Translations under genes and position numbers: made by a program
The notes under the pieces: model-generated
What the model was told of the DNA's origin: nothing
Seen by the model: only the letters and a program-made list of their open reading frames with translations
The model's database searches: none
Shown here: piece by piece, positions 8,096 to 17,453 of the stretch
How the letters are laid out: each line of letters begins with the position of its first letter
How positions within the stretch are numbered: the stretch's first letter is position 1
DNA from: DATLAN01 sp035527455
GTDB taxonomy: Bacteria > Planctomycetota > Planctomycetia > Pirellulales > Thermoguttaceae
Assembly: GCA_035527455.1 (NCBI GenBank)
Contig: DATLAN010000051.1
Location: 1 to 57,573 of the forward strand
Length of the DNA: 57,573 bases
Direction: 5' to 3'

Positions 8096-9031
8096 ATGAC
8101 CTGCCGACTTTCCTTCCTGTCGTTTTGCTGTGTTGTCGCGATCCTTGGTGCCGCCGGTCCGTCCATGGCCGAAGTGACCGCCGAGCAATCCGGCGACAAG
8201 GTCGTGGTGAAAATCGACGGCGAATCCTTCGCGGAGTATGTGCCGGACTTCCACGGCACGCCGATCGTCTGGCCGATCATCGGACCGACCGGCAAGCCGA
8301 TGACCCGGGCGTATCCGATGGGCGAAGGGCCCGGGGAAAAGCAGGATCACGTACACCATCGCTCGTTGTGGTTTACCCACGGCGACGTCAACGGCCTGAG
8401 TTTTTGGGACCGGGAGACCATCAAGCATCGCCGGTACGTGAAGGTCGAAAGTGGTGCCCAGGCGGTCATCGTTACGGAGAACGAGTGGCTCGCGCCGGAC
8501 GGAAAGCGGCAATGTGAAGACCAGCGGACGCTCACCTTCGGCACCGACGGCGACGCCCGATGGGTCGATTTCGATATTACCATCAAAGCCAGCGACGGGG
8601 TGGTGAAGTTCGGCGACACGAAGGAAGGCACCTTCGGCGTGCGGGTGGCCGGGACGATGAAAGCCACGTCCGACCCGCCCGGCCGGATCGTCAACAGCGA
8701 AGGCCAGACGGATGGCGACGCTTGGGCCAAGAAGGCCGCGTGGGTGGATTACCAAGGACCGGTCGCTGGAGAGATCGTAGGCATTGCCATTCTCAATCAC
8801 CCCAGCAGCTTCCGCTTCCCCACGTATTGGCACGTGCGGACCTACGGGCTGTTCGCCGCCAACCCGTTCGGACTGCACGATTTCGTCCGCGGACAACAGG
8901 TGGACGGTTCGCACACGTTGAATCCGGGCGAGACGATGACGTTCAGGTACCGGGTGCTGTTCCACCGGGGCGACGAGAAGGTGGGCAAGGTCGCGGAAGC
9001 CTTCGCAGACTATTCCAAGCAAGTAAAGTAG
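8096..9031 (+). CDS. PmoA-like family protein (DUF6807), secreted
   Basis: A 311-residue exported protein with signal peptide 1-25 (ending SMAEV). It contains the DUF6807 signature: an early DGESFAEYVPDFHGTPIVWPI strand set, DHVHHRSLWFTHGDVNG with clustered histidines (about residues 83-99), and the C-terminal WHVRTYGLFAANPFG and FRYRVLFHRGD. Databases often label the family methane oxygenase PmoA, but it has no relation to methane oxidation in planctomycetes; it accompanies sugar-degradation genes. The start has AGGAG nine bases upstream. It stands alone on the plus strand. Confidence 0.85.
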   Translation: MTCRLSFLSFCCVVAILGAAGPSMAEVTAEQSGDKVVVKIDGESFAEYVPDFHGTPIVWPIIGPTGKPMTRAYPMGEGPGEKQDHVHHRSLWFTHGDVNGLSFWDRETIKHRRYVKVESGAQAVIVTENEWLAPDGKRQCEDQRTLTFGTDGDARWVDFDITIKASDGVVKFGDTKEGTFGVRVAGTMKATSDPPGRIVNSEGQTDGDAWAKKAAWVDYQGPVAGEIVGIAILNHPSSFRFPTYWHVRTYGLFAANPFGLHDFVRGQQVDGSHTLNPGETMTFRYRVLFHRGDEKVGKVAEAFADYSKQVK

Positions 9032-9328
9032 ATAACCGGCGGTAGGTTGAACGGTTATTCGGGGGCTTGGAACTCTGGAAAGAAAACTTGTCCAGCCGCG
9101 TGGTCTTGGCTTGGGAAATCCATATGTGCTTGGCAGGCATGGACTAGCGCAATGCAAAATTTTTCCTGAAGTCCGCAGCGTGCCCAAAATACCTTATTCT
9201 GCCCCTAAGCCTGCCTGTGCAGATTGCCGATAGTTTATTTTGTCGGCATTCACCCCATTTCCTCTCACCTGCACGCACTTTTGTATTTTGCGCAATCTGC
9301 GTGCGCAGTCAGGAGATCACTCTGAGAA

Positions 9329-9625
9329 ATGGTGACCCGTTTTCAGCAGATTGACACTTTACAGGACCTTAGGCATTACGTTTCCACCATCCTCTGTGAC
9401 CGTTACCAACTTCAGCTCGGTGCGTTCCAAATGACCGAGCGGATTCTCACACGGGGCGGGAAGCCCTGCGGGATATACTTCTGTCTCTATGGCCCGCGAA
9501 TGTTGAAATTCACCGCGATCTGGGAAACCGATCGCAATCAAATCCTCTTTTACGGCTCGCATGGCGAGCGCTTCCAGAAGACTCAATTGACTGAGGCGCC
9601 TCGCCTGGAGTGCGCCGCCGCCTGA
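9329..9625 (+). CDS. small conserved hypothetical protein upstream of csrA
   Basis: A 98-residue soluble protein without signal or membrane segment. No domain is recognised. It has an alternating strand/helix look (MLKFTAIWETDRNQILFYGSHGERFQKTQL) and the 9032-9328 leader contains the small palindrome TGCCGA...GTCGGCA. Its same-strand position 158 bp before csrA, with no gene in between, suggests linked expression. The ribosome site is weak (GGAG about 15 bp before the ATG), so the start is less certain than the frame. Confidence 0.6.
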   Translation: MVTRFQQIDTLQDLRHYVSTILCDRYQLQLGAFQMTERILTRGGKPCGIYFCLYGPRMLKFTAIWETDRNQILFYGSHGERFQKTQLTEAPRLECAAA

Positions 9626-9783
9626 TTCACACTGTCCAGTTCCGAAGGTGCGGGCAACCGGGCGCGCTGCACAGCAGACCGGGGGGCATCAGCCGGAGTG
9701 GGCCTTTTTGGCACCGGATGTTTCACCTCGGTGGGTCATTCGAGCGCAATTCCCCACACACCATACAACATGGAGGTTGTCAT

Positions 9784-9972
9784 ATGCTCGTCCTATCGCG
9801 GCGGGAGAGCGAGCGGATCAAGCTCGGCGATAGAATCGTGGTGACGGTGGTCCGTCTGGAGCGAGACCACGTCAGAATAGGAATAGAAGCCCCCCCTGAG
9901 GTCGTGGTTCTGCGCGAAGAATTGGAAAGCAGACGCACGGCCTCGTCGCTCTCGTCTCCAGCGGCAGGATAA
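9784..9972 (+). CDS. csrA: carbon storage regulator CsrA
   Basis: A 62-residue RNA-binding translational regulator. The N-terminus MLVLSRRESERIKLGD and the RNA-contacting C-terminal strand VRIGIEAPPEVVVLREEL match CsrA over its whole core. The dimer binds GGA motifs in mRNA leaders. A strong GGAGG (9772-9776) lies 7 bp before the ATG, and that GGAGG is itself a possible autoregulatory target. The C-terminal tail (SRRTASSLSSPAAG) is low-complexity. No fliW neighbour is present, so the usual flagellar partner switch is not visible here. Confidence 0.95.
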   Translation: MLVLSRRESERIKLGDRIVVTVVRLERDHVRIGIEAPPEVVVLREELESRRTASSLSSPAAG

Positions 9973-10153
9973 ACCGTCCGGCAATACGCTTACGGCGAGA
10001 GTCCGTCCTCGCGGACATTCCGCGAGGACGGCCAACTCGTCTGGCTGCTCGAAGGCTTGCTGAAAGACCTACGTGGGAAAAGATCGATTTCTGCTTCGGG
10101 CCGCGCCTCACGCTGCGGACACCCGAAACGGTAATCGCACGGGGTCGGCGGTG

Positions 10154-10369
10154 TCAGCCGCGAGGCCGAACCGCACCGGTCAGGCCGCTGTAGTCCCGAC
10201 GGTCATCGGAGTGCCACAGGGGCTCGCCTCGCAGCACGCGCTCGGCGAGCACCTCCAGTTTCTCCGGCGACCCGGCAGGCGCATCGGTGGCACCGAAGTC
10301 CTCCGTCTCGCGCGGGATGAAGTCCTCGTCATGCCCAGACTCCAAAATCGCTTTGAACACGTTCCGCAT
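10154..10369 (-). CDS. small conserved hypothetical protein
   Basis: A 71-residue acidic protein (MRNVFKAILESGHDEDF, then a C-terminal LRGEPLWHSDDRRDYSGLTGA). The segment EKLEVLAERVLRGEPLWHSDD resembles short planctomycete proteins with EKLxxLxxRVxxGxPLWHPDD. A GGAG eight bases before the ATG supports translation. No function can be assigned. It is convergent with csrA. Confidence 0.55.
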   Translation of the reverse strand: MRNVFKAILESGHDEDFIPRETEDFGATDAPAGSPEKLEVLAERVLRGEPLWHSDDRRDYSGLTGAVRPRG

Positions 10370-10897
10370 TTACTACCACTCCAAACTGTACGACAACCAG
10401 GCAAACGGACAAAAAGGGAGTTCCACTGGCAAAACCCTGACGGCGGCCGAGACCGAACGCCCAAGCGTCATAACATCGGATGCGGCGGGTCAGGATGGTA
10501 TCCGAGCAGGAAGGATGACGCTTCGGATGACGTTCATGCCATTACCATCATTATTCACCTTTTTGCGACATCGTCAAGGGATCAACCCAAAAAACCTTAC
10601 GGAAACCCGGTTTTCGCCGTAAATCTGCCCGAGAAGACCCGCCAAGTCACAGACAAGCCCATGGGCTGCCACAAAAGGCTCCTTTGGAACTTGGCGTCCT
10701 TTATGGGCCGCGCAGAATCAACTTGTTCAGTTGGGTGGCACGTCCTGAGAACGAAGGACGTGGTTTGGGCGAATCGTTCCCATTGAATCGGGTCACGACG
10801 AGCCCTTGTGGCAGTCCCGGCTCGGATTGTCTTTCACCCGGACAGTTTGTTAAACTAGGAGGATTGCAGCGACAACGCAGCCCCGGGAGACCCCAAA
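10370..10897. other. intergenic region with repeat scrap and candidate promoter
   Basis: No gene is seen in this 528-bp stretch. At 10734-10762 a single arm of the GGGTGGCACG...CGAAGG repeat (full copies at 11361 and 56966) is present in altered form. A possible promoter for the following gene is TTGTCT (10827-10832), 17 bp, TTAAAC (10850-10855). Confidence 0.5.
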
Positions 10898-11323
10898 GTG
10901 ACTTGGATTCAGCGCGAGATACAGTTGCCCGTCTTTCCGAGGGGATGCCACCCGATCTGTGGACTGATTGTCGAAGCCTTGCCCGAGTTGGCCGATATCC
11001 ATGTCGGTCTGCTGCACGTTTTCATCCAACACACCTCGGCTTCGTTGTCGATCAACGAGAACGCCGATCCGGACGTGCTGGTCGACCTGGACCGCTTTCT
11101 CCACGCGGCGGTCCCGGAGGATTTTCCTTACCGCCACAGCTACGAGGGCCCCGACGACATGCCGGCCCACGTGAAGTCTTCGCTGTTGGGCAGTTCGCTC
11201 ACCGTGCCGATCCGCGACGGCTGCCTGCGGTTGGGAACCTGGCAGGGAATCTGCCTGTGCGAACATCGCCAGCACGCCTCCCGCCGCCGTTTGGTACTGA
11301 CCGTCCAGGGGGAGATCAAATAG
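10898..11323 (+). CDS. YjbQ/UPF0047 family protein
   Basis: A 141-residue single-domain cytosolic protein of the YjbQ (secondary thiamine-phosphate synthase enzyme) family. It covers the family completely: an opening beta-strand IQLPVFPRGCHPI, the conserved FIQHTSASLSINENADPDV (about residues 43-61), the central EGPDDMPAHVKSSLLGSSL and the end GTWQGICLCEHRQ. Some members have weak thiamine phosphate synthase activity, but the physiological role is open. It starts with GTG at 10898 preceded by GGGAGA. It stands alone, with a palindromic repeat beginning one base after the stop codon. Confidence 0.9.
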   Translation: MTWIQREIQLPVFPRGCHPICGLIVEALPELADIHVGLLHVFIQHTSASLSINENADPDVLVDLDRFLHAAVPEDFPYRHSYEGPDDMPAHVKSSLLGSSLTVPIRDGCLRLGTWQGICLCEHRQHASRRRLVLTVQGEIK

Positions 11324-11485
11324 CACCAAACGGTTCTTGACATCGTTGGGGTAAACTCTGGGGTGGCACGCCCTGAGGGACGAAGGGCGTGGTGCGTCGG
11401 GAAAACACGCCCTTCGTCCCTCAGGGCGTGCCACCCACCGTCGCATCCCAGACTTAATGCCAAACCGCCGAAAAACCGTTTGGTG
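11324..11485. repeat. nested palindromic element (MITE-like), copy A
   Basis: The outer arms CACCAAACGGTT (11324-11335) and AACCGTTTGGTG (11474-11485) enclose a perfect 30-bp inverted repeat: 11361-11390 against 11407-11436, core GCACGCCCTGAGGGACGAAG. The outer-arm flank and inner repeat recur in inverse orientation at 56966-57077. It codes for nothing obvious. The rest of the gap to 11656 has no gene. Confidence 0.85.
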
Positions 11486-11656
11486 ATAGCGTGCCGCAGG
11501 AACGGCGTTCCAGGGACACGGTCGTGCGGCAACTCGCCATAGGCCATGTCGAGCAGGATTTGCCGTGGCCACCCCCCCCAAACTATAATGGCCGGCATGG
11601 CATCCGACCATTCGTCAATGTCCCCACCCCCTTGCAAGCCTGAAAGGAAGGCCGGC

Positions 11657-13132
11657 ATGTCCCGACCACGAAACCTGTTTCCGAACTTCCTCACCGCGTG
11701 CCCGTTGATCACGGGGGCGCTCGCCGTCGCGATCCTCTCGGCCGCAGAGGCGCCGGCCGAGACCGTCAAGCCGAACATCCTCTTCATCATGGTCGACGAC
11801 CTGGGCAAGGAATGGATAAGCTGCTATGGCGGCGAAGAGATGAAGACGCCGCACCTCGACGGCCTGGCCGCCGGCGGCATGCGGTTCACCCACGCCTATT
11901 CCATGCCCCAGTGTACGCCCACCCGGGCGACCCTGCTGACCGGCCAGTATCCCTGGCGCAACGGCTGGTGCAACCACTGGGACGTGCCGCGCTGGGGCGC
12001 CGGATGCCATTTCGACTGGAAGCACAACGTCACGTTCGCTCGGGTGATGAAGACGGCCGGCTACGTCTGCGCGGCGGCCGGCAAGTGGCAGATCAACGAC
12101 TTCCGCGTTCACCCCGACGCGATGCAACAGCACGGCTTCGACGAGTGGTGCATGTGGACCGGGTACGAGAGCGGCAACCCGCCCAGCGCGAATCGCTACT
12201 GGGACCCGTACATCCACACCAACGACGGCAGCAAGACCTGCAAAGGCCGGTTCGGCACGGACGTGTTCGTCGAGTTCCTCGTCGACTTCATGACCCGGCA
12301 CAAGGACCGGCCGATGATGCTCTACTTCCCGATGGCCCTGACGCACAGTCCGCTGACCAATACGCCGCTCGATCCCGATGCGAGCGGCAACGTCGAGAGG
12401 CACAAGGCGATGGTCCGCTACACGGATCAGGCGGTGGGGCAATTGGTGGCGGCCTTGGACGAGCTGAAGATCCGCGACCGCACGATCGTGATCTTCTCGA
12501 CCGACAACGGCTCCGGCGGCGGCCTGAAGGCGCGGATGGACGGCCGCATGGTCTCCGGCGGAAAGGCCAAGTTGAGCGAGAACGGCGTCTGCGAGCCGTT
12601 CATCGTCAATTGCCCCGGGCTGGTTCCCGCCGGAGTGGTGACCGACGCGTTGACCGACTTCACCGACCTGCTGCCCACGTTCGCCGAGCTGGGCGGCGCG
12701 GAATTGCCCGGGGACGTCGTGATCGACGGCAAGTCGATCGCCAAGGTCATTCTGGGCCAGGCGGACGACGGGCCGCGCGAGTGGATCATGGCGCTGGGCC
12801 ACGGCCCGGCCCGACTCGACGAGCAGGGCGTTCGTCCCAAGCAGGACTTCACCGACCGCGTGGTCCGCGACAAGCGATTCAAGCTCTGGGTGCTCGACGG
12901 GAAAAGCGCGAAGCTGTTCGATTTGCAGGCGGACCCGGCGGAAGAGAACAATCTGATCGACGGCACCGATCCGGAGGTAGTCGCGGCCCGCAAGCGGCTC
13001 GAATCGGTCGTCGCGTCCTGCTTCCCGCAAGACGCCCGGCCGCAATACGACCCGGCCCCGCCCCAGCCGTGGGATCAGAAGGTCTCCGCCGCGAAGGGCG
13101 AGAAGAAGGATGAACGCAGGAAGGTCAAATAG
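11657..13132 (+). CDS. secreted sulfatase (formylglycine type, S1 family)
   Basis: A 491-residue exported sulfatase. The signal peptide covers about residues 1-35 (ending EAPAE). The metal strand is FIMVDDLGKEW and the formylglycine motif is CTPTR at 86-90; GKWQIND replaces the usual GKWHLG, and STDNGSGGG is the second metal region. The C-terminus ends in a Lys/Glu-rich tail. AAAGGAAGG lies just before the ATG at 11657; longer in-frame starts give no signal peptide at the N-terminus. The following gene starts one base after its stop (TAGATG), so the two are translationally coupled. Confidence 0.92.
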   Translation: MSRPRNLFPNFLTACPLITGALAVAILSAAEAPAETVKPNILFIMVDDLGKEWISCYGGEEMKTPHLDGLAAGGMRFTHAYSMPQCTPTRATLLTGQYPWRNGWCNHWDVPRWGAGCHFDWKHNVTFARVMKTAGYVCAAAGKWQINDFRVHPDAMQQHGFDEWCMWTGYESGNPPSANRYWDPYIHTNDGSKTCKGRFGTDVFVEFLVDFMTRHKDRPMMLYFPMALTHSPLTNTPLDPDASGNVERHKAMVRYTDQAVGQLVAALDELKIRDRTIVIFSTDNGSGGGLKARMDGRMVSGGKAKLSENGVCEPFIVNCPGLVPAGVVTDALTDFTDLLPTFAELGGAELPGDVVIDGKSIAKVILGQADDGPREWIMALGHGPARLDEQGVRPKQDFTDRVVRDKRFKLWVLDGKSAKLFDLQADPAEENNLIDGTDPEVVAARKRLESVVASCFPQDARPQYDPAPPQPWDQKVSAAKGEKKDERRKVK

Positions 13133-15784
13133 ATGTGCGAAACGCGACTCATGCACCGTTTAGCGGGCGGGCTTGCCCGCCGTGCGTTCGAACGACGATT
13201 CCCGTGGACCACACGGCGGGCAAGCCCGCCCGCTAAACAGTCGGTGGTCCCGGCAATCTTGTTGGTCACGGCAATCTTGTTGGCCACGGCAATCTGCGCC
13301 GCCGCTTCCGACCTTCCGCAGATCAACCCCGTTGCTCGGCCGGAACTCAGCGAAACGGTCCACGAGTGGACCTTCGATTCGGGCGACGAAGGATGGACCG
13401 CCCAGAATCAGTGTACGGTTTCGTCCGGCGGCGGTCTGCTGAAGATCCAGTCCGCTGGCGACGATCCCTACTTGGACTGCCCGGTCGACTTCCCCGGCGG
13501 ACAGTTGACGCTGAGCATGAGGGTCCGTGCCCGAGCAGGCGGCGGCGGGGGCCTCTATTGGACCACCGACCAGTCGCCGCGGCGGGGCGAGGACAAGGTG
13601 GCCCGCTTCCCGCTCGATCACGACGGCCAGTGGCACGAAACCTCGGCCATCTTCAACGCCCCGGGCCGGCTGAGGGACGTGCGCATCGATCCGGGCACCG
13701 CGCCGGGCGAGATCGAGATCGACTGGATCCGCTTGATCCGCCGCCGGCCTCATCCGTTGACGATCCAGCGCGTTGAGCGCGTCGGGAATCAGGTCCGTTT
13801 CGAAGTCGAGAACGATTCGGAACACGCCGTCGCGCTGCTTGCGGACGGCCAGGCGATGAAGATTGATGCCGGAGCCGCGATGTGGATCAGCCGATCGGCA
13901 GCCGGGTCGCGGCCGTTGGAGGCCGTTTCGCTGGAACTCCGCACCGACGAGTACCCGCCCCTGAAACGCACCGTCTTCGTGCATCACCCCGAAGTGCAGA
14001 CGGAGTGGATTGCGATTCCTTCGCCGCAGGGAAATCGAGGTGATGTTTCCGTGCAGGTAGCTCGCGACGGTTCCCTTGCGCTGATCCGGCGCAACGGAGT
14101 CTTGGTCGCACTGCTCGGTCCGTTGGTTCATTGCGACGGCCGGTTGCCCGAGTTGAAACCGACCGAAGAAAACAACGCGATCCGCTTCCAAGGCGACGGG
14201 ATTTCTGTGCGGCTTCGGTTACTTGAACAGGAACTCTCCGTTTCCATCGAAAGCGATCGGCCGTGCGAAGGGCCCGTGGTCCGGGCCGTGGGAGGCTTGG
14301 AGCAGGGCCTGCTGGCCGGGTTGGAATACCTGGGCAAGGGCGAACGCAGCTCCTCGAAGCTCGACATCGAAACGGACGGGCACCTCCGCTTCGCCCCCGA
14401 TCGACTGATGGTGACCATGCCGCTGATGAGTTTCGTGACCGATCGCTCTTCGGTGGCCATGACGTGGACCGACATGCAACTCCAACCGGTGTTCGCCACG
14501 CCCAACTTCTTCGACGGCGCCGACGACCATCGCATGGCACTGCGGGGCGAGCAGATCGACGCGATCATCCGCATCGATGACCAACCGCTACGGGAAGCCA
14601 TCCTTTGGGCGGTCGGCAAGCGCGGCCTCCCGCCGCTGCCCCAGCCGCCGCGAACGCCCGAGCAACAACGCCAACTCTGCCTCAACGCCCTCAACGGCCC
14701 GCTGCGGACCGAGGCCGGTTGGGGCCACTGCGTGCAGGAGCGTTGGGCACGCCAGCCGTTTGCCGACATGGCTTCGACCGTCTGGCGGCTGACGGACGAA
14801 GTGCCGGAACTACCTCGGCTCGTGCCCGGCGGTGCCCACGTGCCCAACGGCTCGATCTACTTCGTCACCGGCCGGGCGCAGGAGTGGCTCGACCACAAGA
14901 CCCGCGAAGTGCAGGGCATCATGCAGCGGCAACAAGGCGACGGGTCGTTCCGCTACGACGGCGAGTTCCGCCGGGGCCACTTCGAGAACACGGCCAGCGG
15001 CGTTTGTGCCCGACCGGCCGCCACGCTCCTGGAATACGCCCGGGTGACCGGCGACGAGGCGGCGCTGGAAGCCGGTCTCCGCGCGCTGGAGACCATGAAG
15101 CGTTTCCGCACGCCCCGCGGCGCCCAGGTCTGGGAAGTGCCGCTCCACACGCCCGATCAATTGGCCTCGGCCTATCTCGTCTGGGCCTATGTGCGTGGAT
15201 ACGAATTGACCGGGAAGGACGAGTACCTCGAACACGCCCGAAAATGGGCCATCTCGGGCATCCCGTTCGTCTATTTGTGGGAGAGCTACCCGATCATGCT
15301 CTACAGCACGCCGCCGGTCTTCGGGGCCACGCAATGGCGGCACAGTTGGTTCGGGCTGCCCGTGCAGTGGGTGGGCGGCGTGTATGCCTATGCCCTGACG
15401 CTGCTGGCCCCTTACGACGATTCGCTCGACTGGAACCATCTCGCCCGGGGGATCTTGATCAGCGCCGAGCAGCAGCAGTACCCCGACGGCCCGAATGCCG
15501 GCCTGCTGCCCGACTCGTTCAACATCCCGCACCAGCGTCGCCAGCCGGCCGACATCAATCCCTGCGCGTTGCTGAGTCTGCGGATGGTGCTCGACGGGCA
15601 ACTCGACTTTCTCTCGGTGGCCATCGAGGGAAAGCATCGCGTGGCGGCCCCGTTTCCGGTGACGATCCGCGACGGCATGGCTCGCGTGGAAGCGAAAGCG
15701 GGGGTCGAATATCAGGTGATCATCGACGGCAAGCGCATCGTCGACGTGAAGTCGCAGGGCATCGACGTGCTGCCGCTGGAATAG
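13133..15784 (+). CDS. large secreted protein, carbohydrate-binding-like domain plus alpha-helical toroid (glycosidase-like)
   Basis: An 883-residue exported protein. A beta-sandwich similar to a carbohydrate-binding module follows the signal (HEWTFDSGDEGW to about residue 205). A strand-rich middle follows. Residues from about 500 on are alpha-helical with WGHC, GRAQEWLDHKTREVQGIMQ, GDGSFRYDGEF, WESYPIMLYSTPPVFG and WNHLARGILISAEQQQYPDG, the look of a six-hairpin (alpha/alpha) glycosidase or lyase fold. The catalytic class is not assignable. GGAAGG inside the end of the sulfatase gene supports the ATG at 13133. Oddity: the first 35 codons contain a perfect palindrome (13158-13238), giving the hydrophobic signal core (VVPAILLVTAILLATAI) an unusually long Arg-rich front. 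Confidence 0.7.
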   Translation: MCETRLMHRLAGGLARRAFERRFPWTTRRASPPAKQSVVPAILLVTAILLATAICAAASDLPQINPVARPELSETVHEWTFDSGDEGWTAQNQCTVSSGGGLLKIQSAGDDPYLDCPVDFPGGQLTLSMRVRARAGGGGGLYWTTDQSPRRGEDKVARFPLDHDGQWHETSAIFNAPGRLRDVRIDPGTAPGEIEIDWIRLIRRRPHPLTIQRVERVGNQVRFEVENDSEHAVALLADGQAMKIDAGAAMWISRSAAGSRPLEAVSLELRTDEYPPLKRTVFVHHPEVQTEWIAIPSPQGNRGDVSVQVARDGSLALIRRNGVLVALLGPLVHCDGRLPELKPTEENNAIRFQGDGISVRLRLLEQELSVSIESDRPCEGPVVRAVGGLEQGLLAGLEYLGKGERSSSKLDIETDGHLRFAPDRLMVTMPLMSFVTDRSSVAMTWTDMQLQPVFATPNFFDGADDHRMALRGEQIDAIIRIDDQPLREAILWAVGKRGLPPLPQPPRTPEQQRQLCLNALNGPLRTEAGWGHCVQERWARQPFADMASTVWRLTDEVPELPRLVPGGAHVPNGSIYFVTGRAQEWLDHKTREVQGIMQRQQGDGSFRYDGEFRRGHFENTASGVCARPAATLLEYARVTGDEAALEAGLRALETMKRFRTPRGAQVWEVPLHTPDQLASAYLVWAYVRGYELTGKDEYLEHARKWAISGIPFVYLWESYPIMLYSTPPVFGATQWRHSWFGLPVQWVGGVYAYALTLLAPYDDSLDWNHLARGILISAEQQQYPDGPNAGLLPDSFNIPHQRRQPADINPCALLSLRMVLDGQLDFLSVAIEGKHRVAAPFPVTIRDGMARVEAKAGVEYQVIIDGKRIVDVKSQGIDVLPLE
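13158..13238. repeat. perfect 27-bp inverted repeat within the 5' coding region
   Basis: The arms 13158-13184 and 13212-13238 are exact reverse complements (27 of 27; core TTTAGCGGGCGGGCTTGCCC) around a 27-nt loop. The element is in frame and translated as the front of a signal peptide. It could fold over the start of the mRNA and lower translation. Confidence 0.9.
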
Positions 15785-15985
15785 AAGACGGCGAGCCACC
15801 ACAATGAGGAATGCCTGCCGGTTCGGAAAAACTGAATCCGGTCGCTACTGTCCTGCAAACTGGTCTCGCTACGGCTTTCCTGTTTTGACACGGTGTTCGG
15901 CGCGACTACAATGAGGGGCCAGTGACTCGCCCGGATGCCAAGAGCCGGACGGTTACCCATCCACGCGCGAAGGAGATACCCCCCG

Positions 15986-17419
15986 ATGAACCGAAGAATA
16001 CGACACGCTTTCGTAGCCTGTGCCGTCGCCTTGCTCTTGGCTCCGCCGGCCGCGCTCGCGGCCGCCGATGGTCGGACGCCTGCCAGGCCGAACGTCGTTC
16101 TCTTCCTCGCCGACGACCTTGGCTACGGGGACGTGGCCTGGCACGGCAATCCGCACGTCAAGACGCCGCATCTGGATGCATTTGCCCGCGAGGCGGTGGA
16201 ACTCACGCAGTTCCACGTCAGCCCGGTCTGTTCGCCGACGCGCGCGTCGCTGATGACCGGGCGTTACAATTTCCGCACCGGTGTGGCCGACGTGTTCGGC
16301 GAAGCCACGATCATGGATCGGGCCGAGACCACCACGGCCGAGCGGCTGCGCAGGGCCGGTTACGCGACCGGCATTTTCGGCAAGTGGCACCTGGGCGATG
16401 ATGCGGAGTATTCCCCGAATGCCCGAGGCTTCGACGAGGCGCTGACGTTTCACGGCGCGGCGATGAGGCAGTATTTCGATCCCACGCTATGGCACAACGA
16501 CCAGCCCGAACCACAGACCGGTTATTGCATGGATCTTTTCACCGACGCCGCTATCCGCTTCATTCGGCAGAACCGGTCGCGGTCGTTTTTCGTCTATCTG
16601 CCCGCCAACCTCATCCACACGCCGCTGCAGGTCGCGCCGGAACTGGCCGCCCAGTTCGATGGGTTGGGGCTCCAGGACAGCACCACGAAGATCTACGGCA
16701 TGATCCGGAGCGTGGACGACAGTTTCGGCCGAGTGCGGGCCGTTCTCGAGGAACTGGGGCTGGAAAACGACACGCTGCTGATCTTCACCTCCGACAACGG
16801 GCCTTGTTCGGGTTCCAAACCGATCGATCGCCACATGGCCGGGCTGCACGGGCTGAAGGGCACCGTCTATGAGAACGGAATCCGCGTGCCGTGCTTCATG
16901 CGGTGGCCCGCGGGGTTCGAGAGTCCGGCCAAGGTGACGCGGCTGGCGGCACACCTCGACGTGTTGCCGACCGTGCTGGAAGCGTGCGGGGTGGCGGTGG
17001 AAGCCGAGATGGAATTGGACGGCGTCAGCCTGCTGCCCCTGCTGCAGAACCCCTCGGCCGACTGGCCGGATCGCACGTTGTTTTTCCAATGGGACAGCGG
17101 GCAGACGCCGCGTCGCGGGCACGCCTTCACGGTGCTCACCGAGCGGTGGAAATTGGTTCAGCCTTGCGGGATGGATTTGCCGCAGCAAAAACATATTCGC
17201 GACCGCTACGCCGAGCTGTGCCGGTTGCAGGGGCGCGGCGAGCGGAGCATCGAAGGCCCGCCGCGCTACGAACTCTATGACATCGCCGCCGACCCGGGAG
17301 AGACGAAAGATCTCGCCGCCGAACATCCCGACATCGTCGAACGGATGAAGCAGCAATACGACGCCTGGTTCACCGAGGTCTGTGCCCGGTGGTATCCCCC
17401 GCAGGAACGCAAGCCTTGA
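15986..17419 (+). CDS. secreted sulfatase (formylglycine type, S1 family)
   Basis: A 477-residue exported sulfatase. Signal peptide 1-27 (ACAVALLLAPPAALAA). The metal strand is FLADDLGYGDVAWHGN, the formylglycine motif is CSPTR at 82-86, and GKWHLGDD and TSDNGPCSGSK follow. The layout resembles arylsulfatase A-like enzymes. AAGGAGA at about 15970-15976 precedes the ATG at 15986. It is 200 bp after the large secreted protein and 34 bp before the next sulfatase, so the last two are probably one transcript. Confidence 0.93.
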   Translation: MNRRIRHAFVACAVALLLAPPAALAAADGRTPARPNVVLFLADDLGYGDVAWHGNPHVKTPHLDAFAREAVELTQFHVSPVCSPTRASLMTGRYNFRTGVADVFGEATIMDRAETTTAERLRRAGYATGIFGKWHLGDDAEYSPNARGFDEALTFHGAAMRQYFDPTLWHNDQPEPQTGYCMDLFTDAAIRFIRQNRSRSFFVYLPANLIHTPLQVAPELAAQFDGLGLQDSTTKIYGMIRSVDDSFGRVRAVLEELGLENDTLLIFTSDNGPCSGSKPIDRHMAGLHGLKGTVYENGIRVPCFMRWPAGFESPAKVTRLAAHLDVLPTVLEACGVAVEAEMELDGVSLLPLLQNPSADWPDRTLFFQWDSGQTPRRGHAFTVLTERWKLVQPCGMDLPQQKHIRDRYAELCRLQGRGERSIEGPPRYELYDIAADPGETKDLAAEHPDIVERMKQQYDAWFTEVCARWYPPQERKP

Positions 17420-17453
17420 TACTATGTCCGTTGGAACACGAAGGAACCGAACC

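Noticed and set aside
10684..11340. A 218-codon plus-strand frame over the YjbQ gene
   Set aside because: The YjbQ frame matches its family from end to end. The longer frame is Arg/Pro-rich and has no similarity I can see.
11615..13156. A 513-codon minus-strand frame opposite a sulfatase
   Set aside because: The plus-strand frame has the full sulfatase motif set. The minus-strand product is a codon-bias shadow.
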